From NCBI GenBank assembly GCA_963920525.1, contig OY986435.1:170945127-171009126 (forward strand): a stretch of DNA of 64,000 nt. Direction: 5' to 3'. The notes beneath the pieces were generated by a model. That model had not been told where the DNA came from. It was given only the letters and a program-made list of their open reading frames with translations, and ran no database searches. This DNA is from Dichetophora obliterata. Lineage: Eukaryota; Arthropoda; Insecta; Diptera; Sciomyzidae. Made by a program: the position numbers and the translations under genes. Shown here one piece after another: positions 1 through 12,828 of the stretch. Numbering within the stretch: the stretch's first letter is position 1; every line of letters starts with the position of its first letter.

Positions 1-640
1 TTCGGAATGGTAGATAATTTACAAATTGGGCGATAGTTAGTAACCTCATTCTTTCAACCAGATTTATGAATCGGTATAATAATGGTGGTTTTCCAACTAT
101 CTAAAAATTTGCCTTCCTTAAGTGACTGATTGAAGATCATCATAAGAGGTAAAGCTAACGAGTCAGCGCAATTTTTTAAGAGTATGGGTGGAAAATCGTC
201 TATCCCAGACTGTTTATCCTGATTCAATTGTTTTAAGCCTTCGAAAACTTCTAGTAAGCTAAGATTTAGGCTACCTATTAATAAAGGTGAATTTACAGAT
301 GAGTAAGCGTAAGTATCTGAGATAATATCAGAGGAAATATAAACTGATTTGAAAAATTCTGCGAAAAGATTGCATATAGAAAGGGGGTTGGATGTTGTAT
401 TACCCTTATAATTTATGGTATTTGGAATACCCGTTGACTTTTTTTTGCTGTTAATAAAATGCCAAAAACTTTTGCTGTTATTTTTGAGCTGGCGTTCAAT
501 CTGATAGATATAACTTTTGTAAAAAAATTTATATAAAAAATCAAATTTTCTAGAGAGTAACCTATTTTTAGCTCTTTATCTGATCTGACATGTCTTAGAG
601 AAGAAATTTTTGGGTCCGATGAGGTTGCTAGCATGTTAAA
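1..640 (-). mobile_element. Non-LTR retrotransposon fragment (jockey/CR1-like), RT amino-terminal part
   Basis: Read on the minus strand, one frame is open for most of 540 down to 1, with stops near 55 and near 580. It carries the order expected just before and within a non-LTR reverse transcriptase: SKSFWHFINSKKKS, then a DKQSGIDDFPPILLK block, then a TNYRPICKLSTIP block (RT motif region 1-2). The catalytic YxDD region would lie beyond the left edge. No poly(A) tail or target duplication can be seen because the 3' end is outside the window. It is a decayed copy; the clade assignment rests on motif style only. Confidence 0.75.
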
Positions 641-1189
641 AAGGTCCTCGTTCTGTTGCTTTCGTGAAATTTTACATGTATTCTGTAATATAATTTTTAT
701 GTCACAGCTTATTTAATGTAAGTGTAAACTTGTTAATTTATGCAAAATGTGTATGGGGTTTAAATAATTGTTGAGTTTAAATACCTTTGCCTACATTGAA
801 ATAAAATAGAAAAAAGATAGTAAAAAACATCAAATAGGCAACACTGAAATTTGGCGGCACTTCTTGGAAAGGAAAAGAAAAAACGTGGCTGCAAGCTGAA
901 GAAGAAAACATAAAAACAAAAATTTAATCTTATACAAGCTGATTTATTCAAAGAAAAAAGTAAATTGATTACAATTCTGATATTTTTATTTTTTGTAGTC
1001 TTTATTTTTGGATTCTAGCGCTTCTTCTGGCAATATTCTCCAATTGGTACAGATTAATATTCTATAATACTTTTACCGTGTACCAGCACTTTATGAACGG
1101 TAGACTTATTTTAAGAATTTATTTTAAAAAAATTTTTGTTTTCAGTTACTCTCAATATAAAGGTTAATGAATTAACTGCATCACTTTTG
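641..1189. other. AT-rich gap, no feature seen
   Basis: I see no conserved coding frame, terminal repeat or tandem array. Short open frames here are low-complexity. Confidence 0.5.
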
Positions 1190-2058
1190 CTGTGAGCCAC
1201 TGTAAGTTCTGGAATTTCTTTTGCGTCTTTTTGCATATTGATTTCGAGGAGAGTGTTGATTTCGTATTTGTTAGTTCGTTTAAAACTTTTCCGTCAATCA
1301 TAGTCAAGAAAAACTCATGTTTGATTTCAATCATTATTTCGTCGTTAACTTTATATCTTGAAGTTGCACTTGAACTGATATCTCAGTAAACTCTCCATTA
1401 GGCGAAACGCTTGTTTTTTTCGCTGCTATTATATTAGCATAATTTGGAAAAAAATCAACGTTATGTTTTCTTAAAGAATCTCGCATTAATGAATATTTTT
1501 CTTTTGATAATCCCAAATCCATGAATAAGGCCAACGCATCCTCGGAAGTATATTTGATGGGATGTACATTCGGTGGAGTAGGAATGCTGTCGTTATTCCT
1601 CTCTAGTCGGAGTGGACTAGCATATAAGACTGCTTTGGTTATATTACCTTTTTTTTGTTGCTGCTCTCTTTTGTATTTAACTTGCAAGACTGTTGAAACT
1701 TGACCAGTGGATAACGTTTCGGTGGAATCCATTAGCTTTTTCTTTTTTGTATAAATTGAACTCTCATCCATTGATTTTCGAGGTCTTCCTTTAGCAGATT
1801 TTGATGTTCTCGGCAGTTCATACAACTTTTCTGCTGAAGATGAAGATTCGTACTTTTTTCTAGCCAGTCTTTATTTTTTATACGATGTGACTCGATCAAT
1901 CTTTTTTTAATGATATAGTATATTCTATGTATTGATTTGTCAGTATCAGATGGGCTTTCTTCGGTTAACCTCAAATGATTTGTTACTGCCAAACTAAACT
2001 CATCTTTATCTAATGCGTTAATACACATTTCAAATAATTCTGAATTTTTAATAAACAA
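1190..2058 (-). pseudogene. Decayed RAG1-like (Transib) transposase relic
   Basis: Two overlapping minus-strand frames (2058-1732 and 1825-1334) plus a third continuing to about 1200 form a broken transposase. It aligns along its length with the two better copies at 21.7 and 46.9 kb: an SELFEMC start block like RSLFSVW, a DWLEK block, an ELPRTSKSAKGRPRKS block like [15 protein letters not shown], and DALALFMDLGLS like [11 protein letters not shown]. After VQVQLQDI the sequence jumps to LTMIDGKVLNELTNTKST, the second catalytic aspartate motif. About 100 residues with the first aspartate (DGSxGH) are therefore deleted. The CxxC after MIDGK has decayed and the carboxy-terminal glutamate region is missing. 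No flanking heptamer ends were found, so it is a fragment. It represents a third, divergent Transib lineage. Confidence 0.72.
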
Positions 2059-3289
2059 TTTTAAGTTTTTTGTCTCATTTTTTTAATATTTTTGTCGGAG
2101 AATAAGAATAAGACAATCTCACAAATCTTATACAATCTTTCAAATATTTTTTTAACCTTTTTGTCACCTGCTCTTAAAAATTTTTTAAAGAAAAACAATT
2201 AAGGTAGGTAATCGAACTGTCTGCAAGGGCAAATTACCATCATTTATTTTTTTTTACTTGCTTAAAGAACGGACTTACTAAAATATTTCTGTTTTCTCTT
2301 ACCTGCTCTTGACTTTCTTGGATCGTTTGGTAATTTTTAGACTTAATATCTGATATAAAAAATTCCAATTATCAATTTAGAGTTGTTTGTTTCTTTCTAC
2401 GAGCATAAATAAACTTCAAAAAGATAAGTATGTCTAAATAAGAAACGAAAGGTAAAAAAAATTCGACAAAATGAAATTTTTAAAAAGTGACGTTTTCAGT
2501 CAGATGATTTCAAAAAATTTTTAATTGTGACTATTATGGTCCAAAAGGGATCTGCTTACCAAATTTCACCTTTCTAGCTCAAAACTTAAGATTCAATGTG
2601 TATAAGATACTGGCGGACGCAACTTCCTACAACCAAGACCTCTCCATAACAATCGCTCTAGCGCAAAAAAGTTGTGCATAGTTGCAGCTGAGTTTTTTTA
2701 CAGAATGCTAAGAAATAACCATCAAATACATTTTTTGTAACTATAACATGTAACTACACGTGGATTTTTTTGAAACTCCACGTTAAGTTTGAAAACAACG
2801 CCAATCAGTGTTAAACGCAAAAAAAAAATAAACAAAAACAAAAAAAAACCACTTAGTTTTTATTTTCTTTTATTTTCATATACACCAATACTTACTTCTG
2901 TGACAAAATCATGTTCATGTTTTGAAACGTTACTCAGAAATTTCGGAATGAACGTGATTTTTTTTTCAAAAAAATAATTATTTTGCAAACTTGAAAAATC
3001 ACTGAACTTAGACGAATTATACGAATAAAACTAATTACCGAATTGAGTTAAAGTTTCGGATTCCTTAGCTCCAAACATTTTTTTTATCTGATTAAAATAT
3101 CAAGTATGCAAAAAAGAACTACTCGAAAACTGACTTTTGCCACGACCGTTGACAGAACGAGCCATTGTGAGGCGTCCGCCCATTTTGAGAATTTTTTGGA
3201 TTTTTTCGCGTCACGTGCTTCTCGTGCAAACTCGACTGTAAAAACGTGCATGCTGTTAGAACTGATGCATGTTGAAAAAATAAATAAGT
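2059..3289. other. AT-rich gap, no feature seen
   Basis: Low-complexity AT-rich DNA with a short hairpin near 2757-2785 (ACGTGGA / TCCACGT). No coding frame with recognisable motifs was found. Confidence 0.45.
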
Positions 3290-3829
3290 TGATGTCCATG
3301 TGGAGAATATTTCAAGAATAGCGACAACTCTAACTCTTAGTTTTTGCGGATTATATGAATTCTGATAAATCTGATAAATTTCAGGCCGCTATTGGTTTAT
3401 GAGTTATATGCCCCTAAAACTGGAAAAATGGTCTAAAAATCTTTCTGGTTTAGTTAAAAAATAAAAAATTCTTATTTGAAAAGAGGAAAACTTGGGGAAA
3501 ACTTTATTTAAGGATAAAGGAGACCTCACATGATTTAATTTACTAAATTACTAAGAATATTTTTTTAGAAAAAATTTTTTGAAATTACATGAAAAAAAAT
3601 TAAGTTTGAAAATGTTTCGGGCATGGTACGAGAAAGACTTTTACCCCATCTTTGAAATATATATCATTTTCTTAAGTGTACAAGCGTGTGTCAACCGGCG
3701 TATCATGATAACAAAACTAGTACCAAAAATCTCAGAAAATAGAATTATATAGGTTACATTTTCTTTATGTGCATTTTAGACTCCTTTATGCCTTTGTCCC
3801 CCCCTAGAACAAATCCTACGAAAGCCCTT
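3290..3829 (-). mobile_element. Terminal fragment of a hAT-type element (same family as 56,668-61,062)
   Basis: In inverted orientation this stretch matches the first ~650 bases of the hAT element at 56,668. Shared landmarks are the outer terminus (CAAGGGC, then TTTGTTCTAGGGGGG read on minus), the block around the words for GACACACGCTTGTAC, and the inner block ending near TATTCTTGAAATGTTC. The terminus lies at about 3829. The opposite terminus was not found nearby, so this is a truncated or solo end. It shows that the family is present in at least two copies in this window. Confidence 0.6.
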
Positions 3830-4280
3830 GGTTGTTTGTATATGAAAATGCCGAGTGTCTAACTTTTTTTATATTTTTGTTTTTTAAAATTTGTAGAAGT
3901 ACAATTTTAAGGTATGAATTATTTCCCGAGATATGACATTTTTTTAAGAATACCACAAAGCAGAAAAGCATGAATTTGCATACTTTTGATATTTAACAAC
4001 AACAACAATAAAAAATATGAAATGAAAAATTAGTAAAGCACTTAAGGAATGTAAAAATGTTCATTAAATGAGTATTTTTGTAATAAAATAGCATCTAACA
4101 AATAATGTTTGGTTTTCACTATGTCAGTTTTATGAAGACGTAAAAATTAATAACCTTAAATATCACCTACATAACATTATAGTACATTTTCTTCGAAGCT
4201 CAATTCAATAAATTAGTTGTTTTTAATTTTCTAACATTGCCAAAGATAAAAAAGTCAACGTGTTTTAATTTTTCATTTGA
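3830..4280. other. AT-rich gap, no feature seen
   Basis: No coding or repeat structure recognised. Confidence 0.45.
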
Positions 4281-6614
4281 GCTGGGATGTAATCAATTAT
4301 GAAAGTAATTACATATTAATTACAATTTCAATTTCAAATTATAATCGCAATCTAAATATTTTTAATTACAATTACAGTAATCGTAATTGTTAAAAAATTA
4401 CAATTACTGTAGTCATAATCAAAAAATTTCTTTATTAAGATTTCAGTAACTGTAATACAGCAGAATTATAATTACGATTACTGCAATCGCGATCATTCTT
4501 TTTATAATTGAATTACTGCATAAATCTGTATTTTTCATGATGCAATTCACAAAGAAGATCTATTCTAGCATCTTAATTTGTGCTGGGGCCTGCTGGAATA
4601 ATTCTCTTTGTAATTCTTTCTTTTTGATGCCGTTCACGGTGGTACGCTCATTCTGATTTTTTATTCGAAAAATTATTCTTATTTAGGGCAAATATTGATT
4701 TTTAATATTTCAGAATTAATTGGTTTTCTCTCGTTTCAATTTATGCATTCCTTATTATTGAGTTCGTTTCGGTTTATGTTAGAGAACTGCAAAAGCCTAC
4801 TTGAAGTCTATTTCAAGTACTTGCTTAAAATACAAGTTCAAGCTTGCTTGAGATTGATAATTTTCAATCAAGCATAAAATGAACTTGAATATAAATAAGC
4901 CAACGACCGCTTACGACGTGCAAGTATGCTAGCTTACAAGCGAACGGCACGAAGTCCCAAGTAAAGGAAAACTTGATGCCTTCCGCAAATAGCTTGAAAA
5001 GCTTGAAATTGAAGGCAAGTATCCACTTAAAGCAAGTATCCAAAAACTTCAATGAGCTTGTGTAGGAAAAGCTTAAGCGTATTAGAACTTTTAAGGGTTC
5101 TGTGGACTCCGTTTTAAGGGGTAGCTGATTTCGGAATTGATGTCAAAATTTAAAATTAAAGATGGCGGATAGAGTTGGCACCTAGATTTTTTTGTATTTT
5201 TGCGAATTCTTTTAATTTTGAAATTCTGACAACGGATTTGATTTCGAATCTTGTGTCTCAGTTTTAAAACTTAAGATGGAGGTTAGGGTTGCCACCTAAA
5301 CTTTTACCACAGTATTGCCGCCTAGCAAAATGTATTCTTAAGAGTTTTAAACATCATTTAACAGTGTTCAAATCTGAAGTCAGAATTTTAAAATTCTATA
5401 TGGTGGATAGGGCTGCCACCTAATTTTTTTTTTATTATAATGAATTCGGTGCTCGTGCCACTAGATAAAAATGGGTCGCTGAATCCAAATCCGTTGTCTG
5501 AATTTCAAAATTATGTAATTTTTATAACACCATCTGTTAACCATATCGATTTTTAAAATTCTGTCTTCAGATTCGAAACCCACTTACACTGTTAAATGAT
5601 GTTTAAAACTCTTAAAAATACATTTTATTAGGTGGCAACCCTATTATACAAAAATAACATAATTTTGAAATTTGGATTCGAACTCAGCCACCCAATTTTA
5701 CCTAATGCTAGCGCCAGCACCGAATTCGTAATAATAAAAAATTAGGTGGCAGCCCTATCCACTATATTAAATTTTGAAATTCTGAGTTCAGAATCGAAAT
5801 CAGCGTCCCCTAACACTGTTAAATTATGTTTAAAACTCTTAAATATACATTTTACTAGGTGGCAATGCTGTGGTAAAAATTTAGGTGGCAGCCCTAACCT
5901 CCATCTTAAATTTTAAAACTGTGACATTGATTTCGGAATCAAATCCGTGGCAACTCTATCCGGCATCTTGAATTTGAAATTTTGACATCACTTCCGAAAT
6001 CAGCTACCCCGAAAACTGCTAACGACGGCGTCAACAGAACCCTTAAAGGTCTTACTACGCTTAAGCTTTCTCTACACAACCTCATTGCATTTTTTGGATA
6101 CTTGCTTTAAATTCAATTAATTAGATACTTGCGAGCTTACAAGCTTTTGCCGATCGTTTCAAGCTTTTAAACTTTCTGACCAACAAAGTAAGTCTAAACA
6201 AGCCAAGTCAAGGAGCAAGCATGGATATGATTTGTATCTGTTTGGTATTTTTGCAAGCTGGCTAAAGTTTGCGATTTTAAATTTGAGTACATACTTGAAT
6301 TCAAGTACTTGAAAAGGCTTGAACTTCAAGTAGGCTTGTGCAGTTCTCGGATTAATATCACTATAAAACTATTGTTCAAAATAAAATAGTTTCGGAATAA
6401 AATTGCAATACATTTGCTTTTTAGTAAGTAAAATCAATAGATTTTTCCATTACAATTACAGTATTCGTAATTGTAATTTGCGTGTATACTGATTACATTA
6501 ATCGTAATAATACATTTCTTACATTACAATTGCAGTAATCGTAATCGTTAATTTTTAAGATTATAATTACTGGAATTGCATTTGGAAAGTAATTGTAATA
6601 GCAAAATACCCAGC
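4281..6614. mobile_element. Foldback-type element, 2.3 kb palindrome
   Basis: The two halves are inverted copies of each other around about 5570. Paired landmarks: GCTGGG at 4281 and CCCAGC at 6609; TAATTACAATTACAGTAATC-type tracts at 4350-4500 and 6450-6560; GAGAACTGCA (4780) with TGCAGTTCTC (6335); AGGGTTCTGT (5093) with ACAGAACCCTT (6038); GAATTCGGTGCT (5442) with AGCACCGAATTC (5715). Inside the arms a GGTGGCAACCCTA-type unit recurs. No transposase frame is present, so it is non-autonomous. A target duplication could not be fixed. Confidence 0.7.
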
Positions 6615-9119
6615 ACTGGTGAAAACCAAGCATAATAGTTCTCTTTTAATGTAGAGGACGGCAGAAAAATGGTTACTGGACAAACCCAACGGTAAAAGGC
6701 CACATGACATAATCAATTTTTTCTTAAATACAATGTAGTCGCGAAACTTCCAACACCTGTACAGAATTCTTAATTACATTTGTTTGGACTTAGCTTAGCA
6801 TAATATACTGATGACATCTACCTTACACAGTAAGTGACGATAGGAGTAGGTGGGTTGCTTAGGACGTCCAAGATACAAGAGAATAAAAACTTGATTGAAC
6901 GAGAGCAAAAAAATTGATTTTTTCAGAGCATTTCTACTATCTACAGTGTTTTGATCACTTCTAAACAAAAAAAGAGATCTGAAAAAACGGCAAGTGCAGA
7001 AATATGGCCGATAGACAATCACATAATCATATTTGTAGGCGCAGTGACGAAATAATGCATAGTTGTAGTTTAAACATAAAGTTTAATCATTTTCACAAAT
7101 ACACTTAACTGCAATATTCTCTGATAGAAAACACAGTGTAGCTAAACAGAAGAATAAAGTCAAACTATTGTCTCAAAACTTAAAAAAAAATATCGATATA
7201 AGCACAAATCAGATTTTGTTACATCCTACTTACAGTTCTGCATTACAATGTCATCACCGACAAATTGTTAAAAGCGGGTTATTAATTTTGTTTTTTTTTT
7301 TAGAGTGTTATATGTAAAGGATGCACATTTTCTATTACTTGTAAGTTCATAAGACAATGTGAAAAAACTCTTTATGTTATCGGGTTAGATTGGCTTTCAA
7401 CTTACTTTTTAACTGTAATACCTAAATATCTTTGCAGATTTCATGAAAATTTCTTCGAAAAGTATATGTTGAAGACTTTAGTGCAGTGTTTGATAAAATA
7501 AAGTAAATTTATTTTTTTTTTTACAATACTTACAATATTTGCATTGACTTTAAAGAGTGTTTTATGAACAACTCTAAACTTACTCCAACTCTAAATAAAA
7601 GTCAAACCTGCCCCAGAAATTATCCAGCAAATGAATGAAACATAACTTTCTTAATGTCCATCGATATTCAACAGAACCAAATGAAACATTAATAGCATTA
7701 ATTCCACTTGAATAGATTCAAATTTGTCAGAGTCAAGGCATAATTGAAACAGATATTAAAAAGCTGTGCCAACATCTGTTGAGGAACAAAACTCGCAGAT
7801 TCGAACAGAAATCAAAATTATATTTCCTTCATTCCGTCATCAATTTTAAAAATGTTCTTTATTTCCGCTGGCAAAAATATCATTACTATGCTAAAATCCA
7901 ATTATTATTTTTGATGTTTTGTTTTATGAAATAAAATAGCAGTCATCAAAACGAAGTTACGCAAGAATGATATACAAACAATTTCATTGAGCTTAAATTT
8001 CAAAACTTGAGAAAATTTTGTACATTGAAAACTTCGCAAGAGCAAAACTTATGGTGACTCTTAATGAAGAATAAATAAGCTTTAGAACACTACACTGTGA
8101 AAAATTCTTTTCATTGATCAAGAGTTGGTTATAGTTAATAAACGGCACACTTGCTAATGGCGATAAAAATATTTGGTTTTTGAAAACTGCTTATACTATA
8201 AAATAATTTAATATAATTTTATTAAATAACTGTACAACTTTTCTATTTTTCCAATGACATTTGTTTGAATGTGCCGAAGACAAAATGCAAACTATCATAA
8301 TGCAAGTTTGGTAAATATATATGTTTATTTGTGTATCTGATTAAAGTCTGGCATGCGCTTTTATGTAGTGATTCCTATCAGCAAAGCAGTAGTAACGCTT
8401 GGCTTACAGCAAGAAAAATTGTTTTCCAAACAGCTGCTCATTATTTCATAACTGCTCGACGGCAGTTAATGTTGCCACCACAAAGCAGCTCTTAACTATG
8501 CCACTCAAGTGGGATAATACCTTCAAAGGACACTACTTTGGATTCTAAACAATCGACGTCATCAGACGATGAACATAGTTTTATATCCGTTTCTGCAACT
8601 TGTTTTGTTCATAAATATGACAGCTTGGATAACAAGTACTTCGTTTTGCAGAGCATACATTAGCGCTGTTCCAATGTAATACAAGTGAAGGTATTTCAAG
8701 TGGGTGGTAAAAGTAGTTATGACGTGGCTTAAGAAAGCTTGTAAAAATTTTTTCATATTGATTATTTATTGAAAAATATAAGATATTTATTTAAAAATCG
8801 TGGGGAAATTTCAAAATTCTTTAAAAACTATTCGATGAATATTTTGCATTTAAAATAAACTTACTCCAAGCTTATCTACGTAAGCATTTTGTTTGAAATA
8901 AGCTTGCAAGATGCGTGGAAAACCTTTCGAGGTAATTTGGAAGTCAACAAAAAAGCTCCCTTTAATATACCACTTACGCAATACGCGTGCGGTATCATAA
9001 TTCCGCCAATATATGTAAGGGGTTTTTTAGCTGAATGAGAAATTTAAGTAATTATACAAGACAGAAATATTGTCGGAATTTTTTATTATTATAATTTGGT
9101 AAATAATTTCATGGCATTT
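6615..9119. other. 2.5 kb AT-rich stretch, no feature seen
   Basis: I looked for transposase, reverse transcriptase, zinc-finger and astacin motifs in all frames and for terminal repeats; none stood out. The longest frames (60-75 residues) have no recognisable similarity. Confidence 0.4.
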
Positions 9120-9123
9120 AGTT

Positions 9124-9330
9124 TTAATATATGATTTCTGGCATACGTTCGCCGCGGCTACGAGTTATATAGTCCATTCGATCAGTACAATTTTTCACTA
9201 CTTTTTTTAATAAATTTGACCGTATGGCGTCAATGGTGTCTTGAATATTGGCTTCCAATGCTTCAAGAGTTGCTGGTTTGTCGGCATAAACCAATGACTT
9301 ATGCCCACAACTCAATAGCGCGTTACGTCG
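9124..9330 (-). pseudogene. mariner transposase carboxy-terminal fragment
   Basis: The minus-strand frame reads KSLVYADKPATLEALEANI followed by RMDYITRSRGERMPEIIY, the standard mariner tail (VYxxKPxTixxLexNI ... RmxxcxxsRGxHLxdIIF). Only the last ~65 residues remain; the DDD catalytic region is absent. It is a truncated copy with no visible terminal repeat. Confidence 0.75.
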
Positions 9331-10158
9331 GTCGGTTGACAGCTAGACTAGAAACAACGAGTTGTTATGAAGTAACATTAAATTCGACCTCAGACTTTGC
9401 TTCGACCTCATCCCGTAAAAATCTAAAGCAGAGGTAAAGTACGATCAAAGTTGTAAGTAGAGAATTTTTCTACTAGCTCGTGCATTTGATATTCCATGCC
9501 AGTGCTGGGTTGCATTTTCGTTGAGAAATTTTAATATGCGGGTATTTCTTGTATTTCGATGGTAACAAAGATTTTCATGGGATAATCGTGGGATTTTATA
9601 ATTGGTATGACTTTTTTAAAATTTTATGCTGTTAAAGTAATATAATAACGATTTTGATGAATTTAATATGATATGAATATAATTTAATTATATATCCAAT
9701 TAAAATTAATGCATAAATTAATATATGAGAAATAATATAGTAATATTTTAATCAATATTTTATTAATAATAAAGTTATTAATAAAATATTGATTTTTGCT
9801 ATGAAAAAAGAATAGTAAGTTTCTTTGCTGCTAGCAAATCAATCACTGCATCCCTGCTATACACATGAACATAAATAAATAGGGGTATTCACGATTGAGT
9901 GCAGTTGAGGACTTGTAGTTGTGCAGTTAGGTTTTCGTGAACACACCACACTTTTGATTGTGAAATTCATTGAAGTATGTCTTATTTGTCAGAATCAGGT
10001 GTTGGCGAGGAATAGAAATTTAGTCATAAATTAAATATGAACATGCCGAAAAAGTTATTGAGTTATGAAATATTTGTAAAGAGAACTGTGTCGAGTCTCA
10101 TTCGTCAATTTTTTGTTTACACGAGCAATGATATTTTCTATTTTCATGTGCTTTTGTA
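9331..10158. other. AT-rich gap with a small AT palindrome
   Basis: The stretch near 9740-9795 pairs AATCAATATTTTATTAATA with its inverted copy across a short loop. No gene was recognised. Confidence 0.4.
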
Positions 10159-10560
10159 TGGAGACTCCAGCAGGGTGGCAGGTAAGGTTTAATTAATAGG
10201 ACCAGATCATACATTTAACCCTACTAAGTAATATAGATTTTTTGATATGAACTGCTTATAATTTAACATTTTTGTTTCGATTTTTTTGTGTATTTTTTAT
10301 GGGGACCCACAGAAGGGTAGCAGGTATAGTGTAGGTGTGTTCAGAAGAAATGTTACCCCCCCCCCCCCCCCCCCCCTTAAGGATAATAGATTTTTGAATA
10401 TGAACTATAATAGAAAATTTTTCATTTAGTTTTTTTTTAATGGAGACGCCCAGAAGGGAAGCAGGTAGAGTGCAGGTGTGTTCAAAGGAAATTTTGAGGG
10501 GGAAAATTAATAGGAACAGCTTATACACTAGAACCCACAGCAGAAAAATCTGTTGATTCA
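10159..10560. repeat. 141-bp tandem repeat, about three units, with a C21 run
   Basis: Units begin TGGAGACTCC at 10,159, TGGGGACCCA at 10,300 and TGGAGACGCC at 10,441, a constant spacing of 141 bases. Each unit continues with AGAAGGG(T/A)AGCAGGT and GTAGGTGTGTTCA-type sequence. The second unit contains an uninterrupted run of 21 C at 10,356-10,376. Open frames across this array are products of the repetition. Confidence 0.7.
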
Positions 10561-11074
10561 AACATAAAAGTGGTATTTTGTGGGTTAAAGGTAGATATGC
10601 CAAGAAAGAGCGTAAAAAGAGTGGATAATTTAGTGAAAACTGCTGCACTCGAGATAGCATGTAACACATTTCTAACAAACACATATGAAACTCTTGATGA
10701 ACTGATTATATCAATTAACCATAAAATATCAACCATACCATAAAAACCTCAGACTGTTTCAGAGAATAAACTAGTACATTTATTTCAACTATGGCCCATT
10801 TCTTGGTGCACTTAAATGTTTTTTTTTTCCATTTTCACTAGCCAAATGTTAGCTATTAAATAAGCACATGCGCAAAACCTGTTTATGCACCAGTTTTAAC
10901 GCTGTGCATTTATAGAAAATATAAGCGTGTACATATTTGTATATTTTTTTTAGCGTGAAGTTCATAAATGCATGAATATTCTGCTCGTGCTCAAATGCAC
11001 TGGATAGTGAATACCTCTATTATTTCACGTATTCTGGGGATTCAAGCAAATGGGCAATACCCTTATATATAGTA
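10561..11074. other. No feature seen
   Basis: AT-rich sequence without recognisable coding or repeat structure. Confidence 0.4.
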
Positions 11075-11931
11075 CTAGCAAATACCCGCTGCTTCGCCTG
11101 AGTAGCATAAGGAGTGAATAAAGTAATACTTCTACTATTATTTTCTACTACTACTAGGATTTTGTAATTTAATGAAGGCTACTCACTGGTTGAAAAAATG
11201 CTTTATTTTAATAATATAGGACGATTTTTGCAACAGCTTAAAATTTTCACAATATTATTTTGAAGATAAAGATAACAATACTACCATAAAACTGTGGGTT
11301 CTCTTTCTAACTTTTTTTGAAAAATGGCTGGCAGTGTTGATTCTTTCTATGCACATTTACCAGATCGGATTGATATATGACTTATGAAGTCAAACAATAA
11401 GCACTAAAAATATACGAAATAACTTATTTCCGCACATTAAATGCGTGTAAAGAAAATTTGTCTGTAAATGTGTTGATTTTGCAATGCACGCCACAATACT
11501 TCGTGCATAATCTGAAATAGAAATAATAAACTCCATTTGATTTAAAATAAACACCTGCGCAATCGCATCCATCACTTTTTGACAAGGCCATTGATGGTTT
11601 GACAGATATTTCACCATTTCCAATCCGTTAAAAGTATATATTTATAAGCCTGTGCTATTTTAAAATTTAATATGTGTTTCGTATAAAGAAGGTACTTTAA
11701 ACTGTAAAATTGCTCTAGCTAATTTTTGTCTGTGTTTTTATAAAAAAAGCGGTATTTTTACATTCAAAAAGGTGGCAGCATTGGTTCCGTACACATTACA
11801 TGTTGCTGTGCCCTTTTTGCGGACCTTGTTGACTCCTTGTTATCTTGCTCAAGAAGAGCTTGAAAAGAGAGCTTTTGTCTCGCAGCGAAAAAAAAGAAAT
11901 TTTTCAACTCAACCAAGGTTAATTTATAAGG

Positions 11932-12083
11932 TTGTGGAACTCCAGAGAAATTCACTCTTTTCCCGCCTTTGCTCGAACTGTCAATGTACATTTCTTTGTT
12001 CTAAGCATTCATTTTCTTCATTTCTTTTCATTCATTTTGACAGTTCGACCGAGTTCGCTCTCAAGTGCCACAACCTTATAAAT
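11932..12083. mobile_element. Small palindromic MITE
   Basis: ATTTATAAGGTTGTGG at the left pairs with CCACAACCTTATAAAT at the right. Inner arms (CTCGAACTGTCAA / TTGACAGTTCGA) also pair. It has no coding capacity. Confidence 0.5.
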
Positions 12084-12111
12084 GAGCCTTGAACACAACA
12101 AATTTTTCTAT

Positions 12112-12576
12112 GTCTCCTTTCACATTGTTCAAGAATTGAATTCAATTTTTTTTACGTTCTCTTTTGGACTTGACGAAAGTTTTCACATTTGTCAAGAATT
12201 GAGTTCAACTGTTTGTCATCTATGCTTGCTTTCTTAAAAACAAAAGCGATTGCATCAACAGCTTAAAATTGTTCGTAAAATATTAATTATAATTCATAAG
12301 CAATGGAAATATGCTTATTTTAATTAAATATCGAAAATAATTCAACAAAATAACTTGTTTTCAAGTTTTAGTACATCAAACGCACGCCGATACACAAAAA
12401 AAAAATTGAAGCAATCTGCAAAAAATGAGAAAAGCACAAAAGGAACACGAAAAAGTTGACGGTACAGAGACACCGGTACCGTCAACTTTTTCTCCCTTTC
12501 GTCGCTTCCGATTTACGGCGAATTGCCTACAAACTATAAAAATTGAATTCAATTCTTGAACAATCTGAAAGGGGTC
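12112..12576. mobile_element. PIF/Harbinger-type MITE
   Basis: It is bounded by TAT duplications at 12,109-12,111 and 12,577-12,579. The left end GTCTCCTTTCACATTGTTCA and right end (complement) GACCCCTTTCAGATTGTTCA match each other and the ends of the full Harbinger at 38,464-42,520 (GACCCCTTTTACATTGATCA). Subterminal words such as TTCTCTTTTGGACTTGACG and TTCCGATTTACGGCGAATTG are also shared with that element. There is no transposase, so it is a deletion derivative that the transposase of the 38 kb element could plausibly mobilise. A GGTAC-centred palindrome lies at 12,457-12,488. Confidence 0.82.
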
Positions 12577-12828
12577 TATCTTCTTAGCTAGCTTTGCTTT
12601 GCATGTTGCTCAAATAGAGTTTAAAAATAGAAAACTATTTTCTCGCTGAGAATAAGAACATCTAATGAAATTGTATAGTTATGTTCTTATAGTTTTAGTT
12701 AATCAGTTAAATAATAATTAGCGCAATTATACAGCTTAACTTTCAAATGGGTACAATAGCTACCCAAGCTACAATAGCTACTCAAGCTCTGAGCTGACGA
12801 ATATACGTGAGTCTCCTTTTATATAATA

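Noticed and set aside
3084..3321. Overlapping 71-residue frames on both strands
   Set aside because: Mirror-image open frames on opposite strands with no motif indicate chance.
10256..10736. Minus-strand frames of 142 and 71 residues
   Set aside because: They run through the 141-bp tandem array and the C21 tract; their sequence is a by-product of the repeats.
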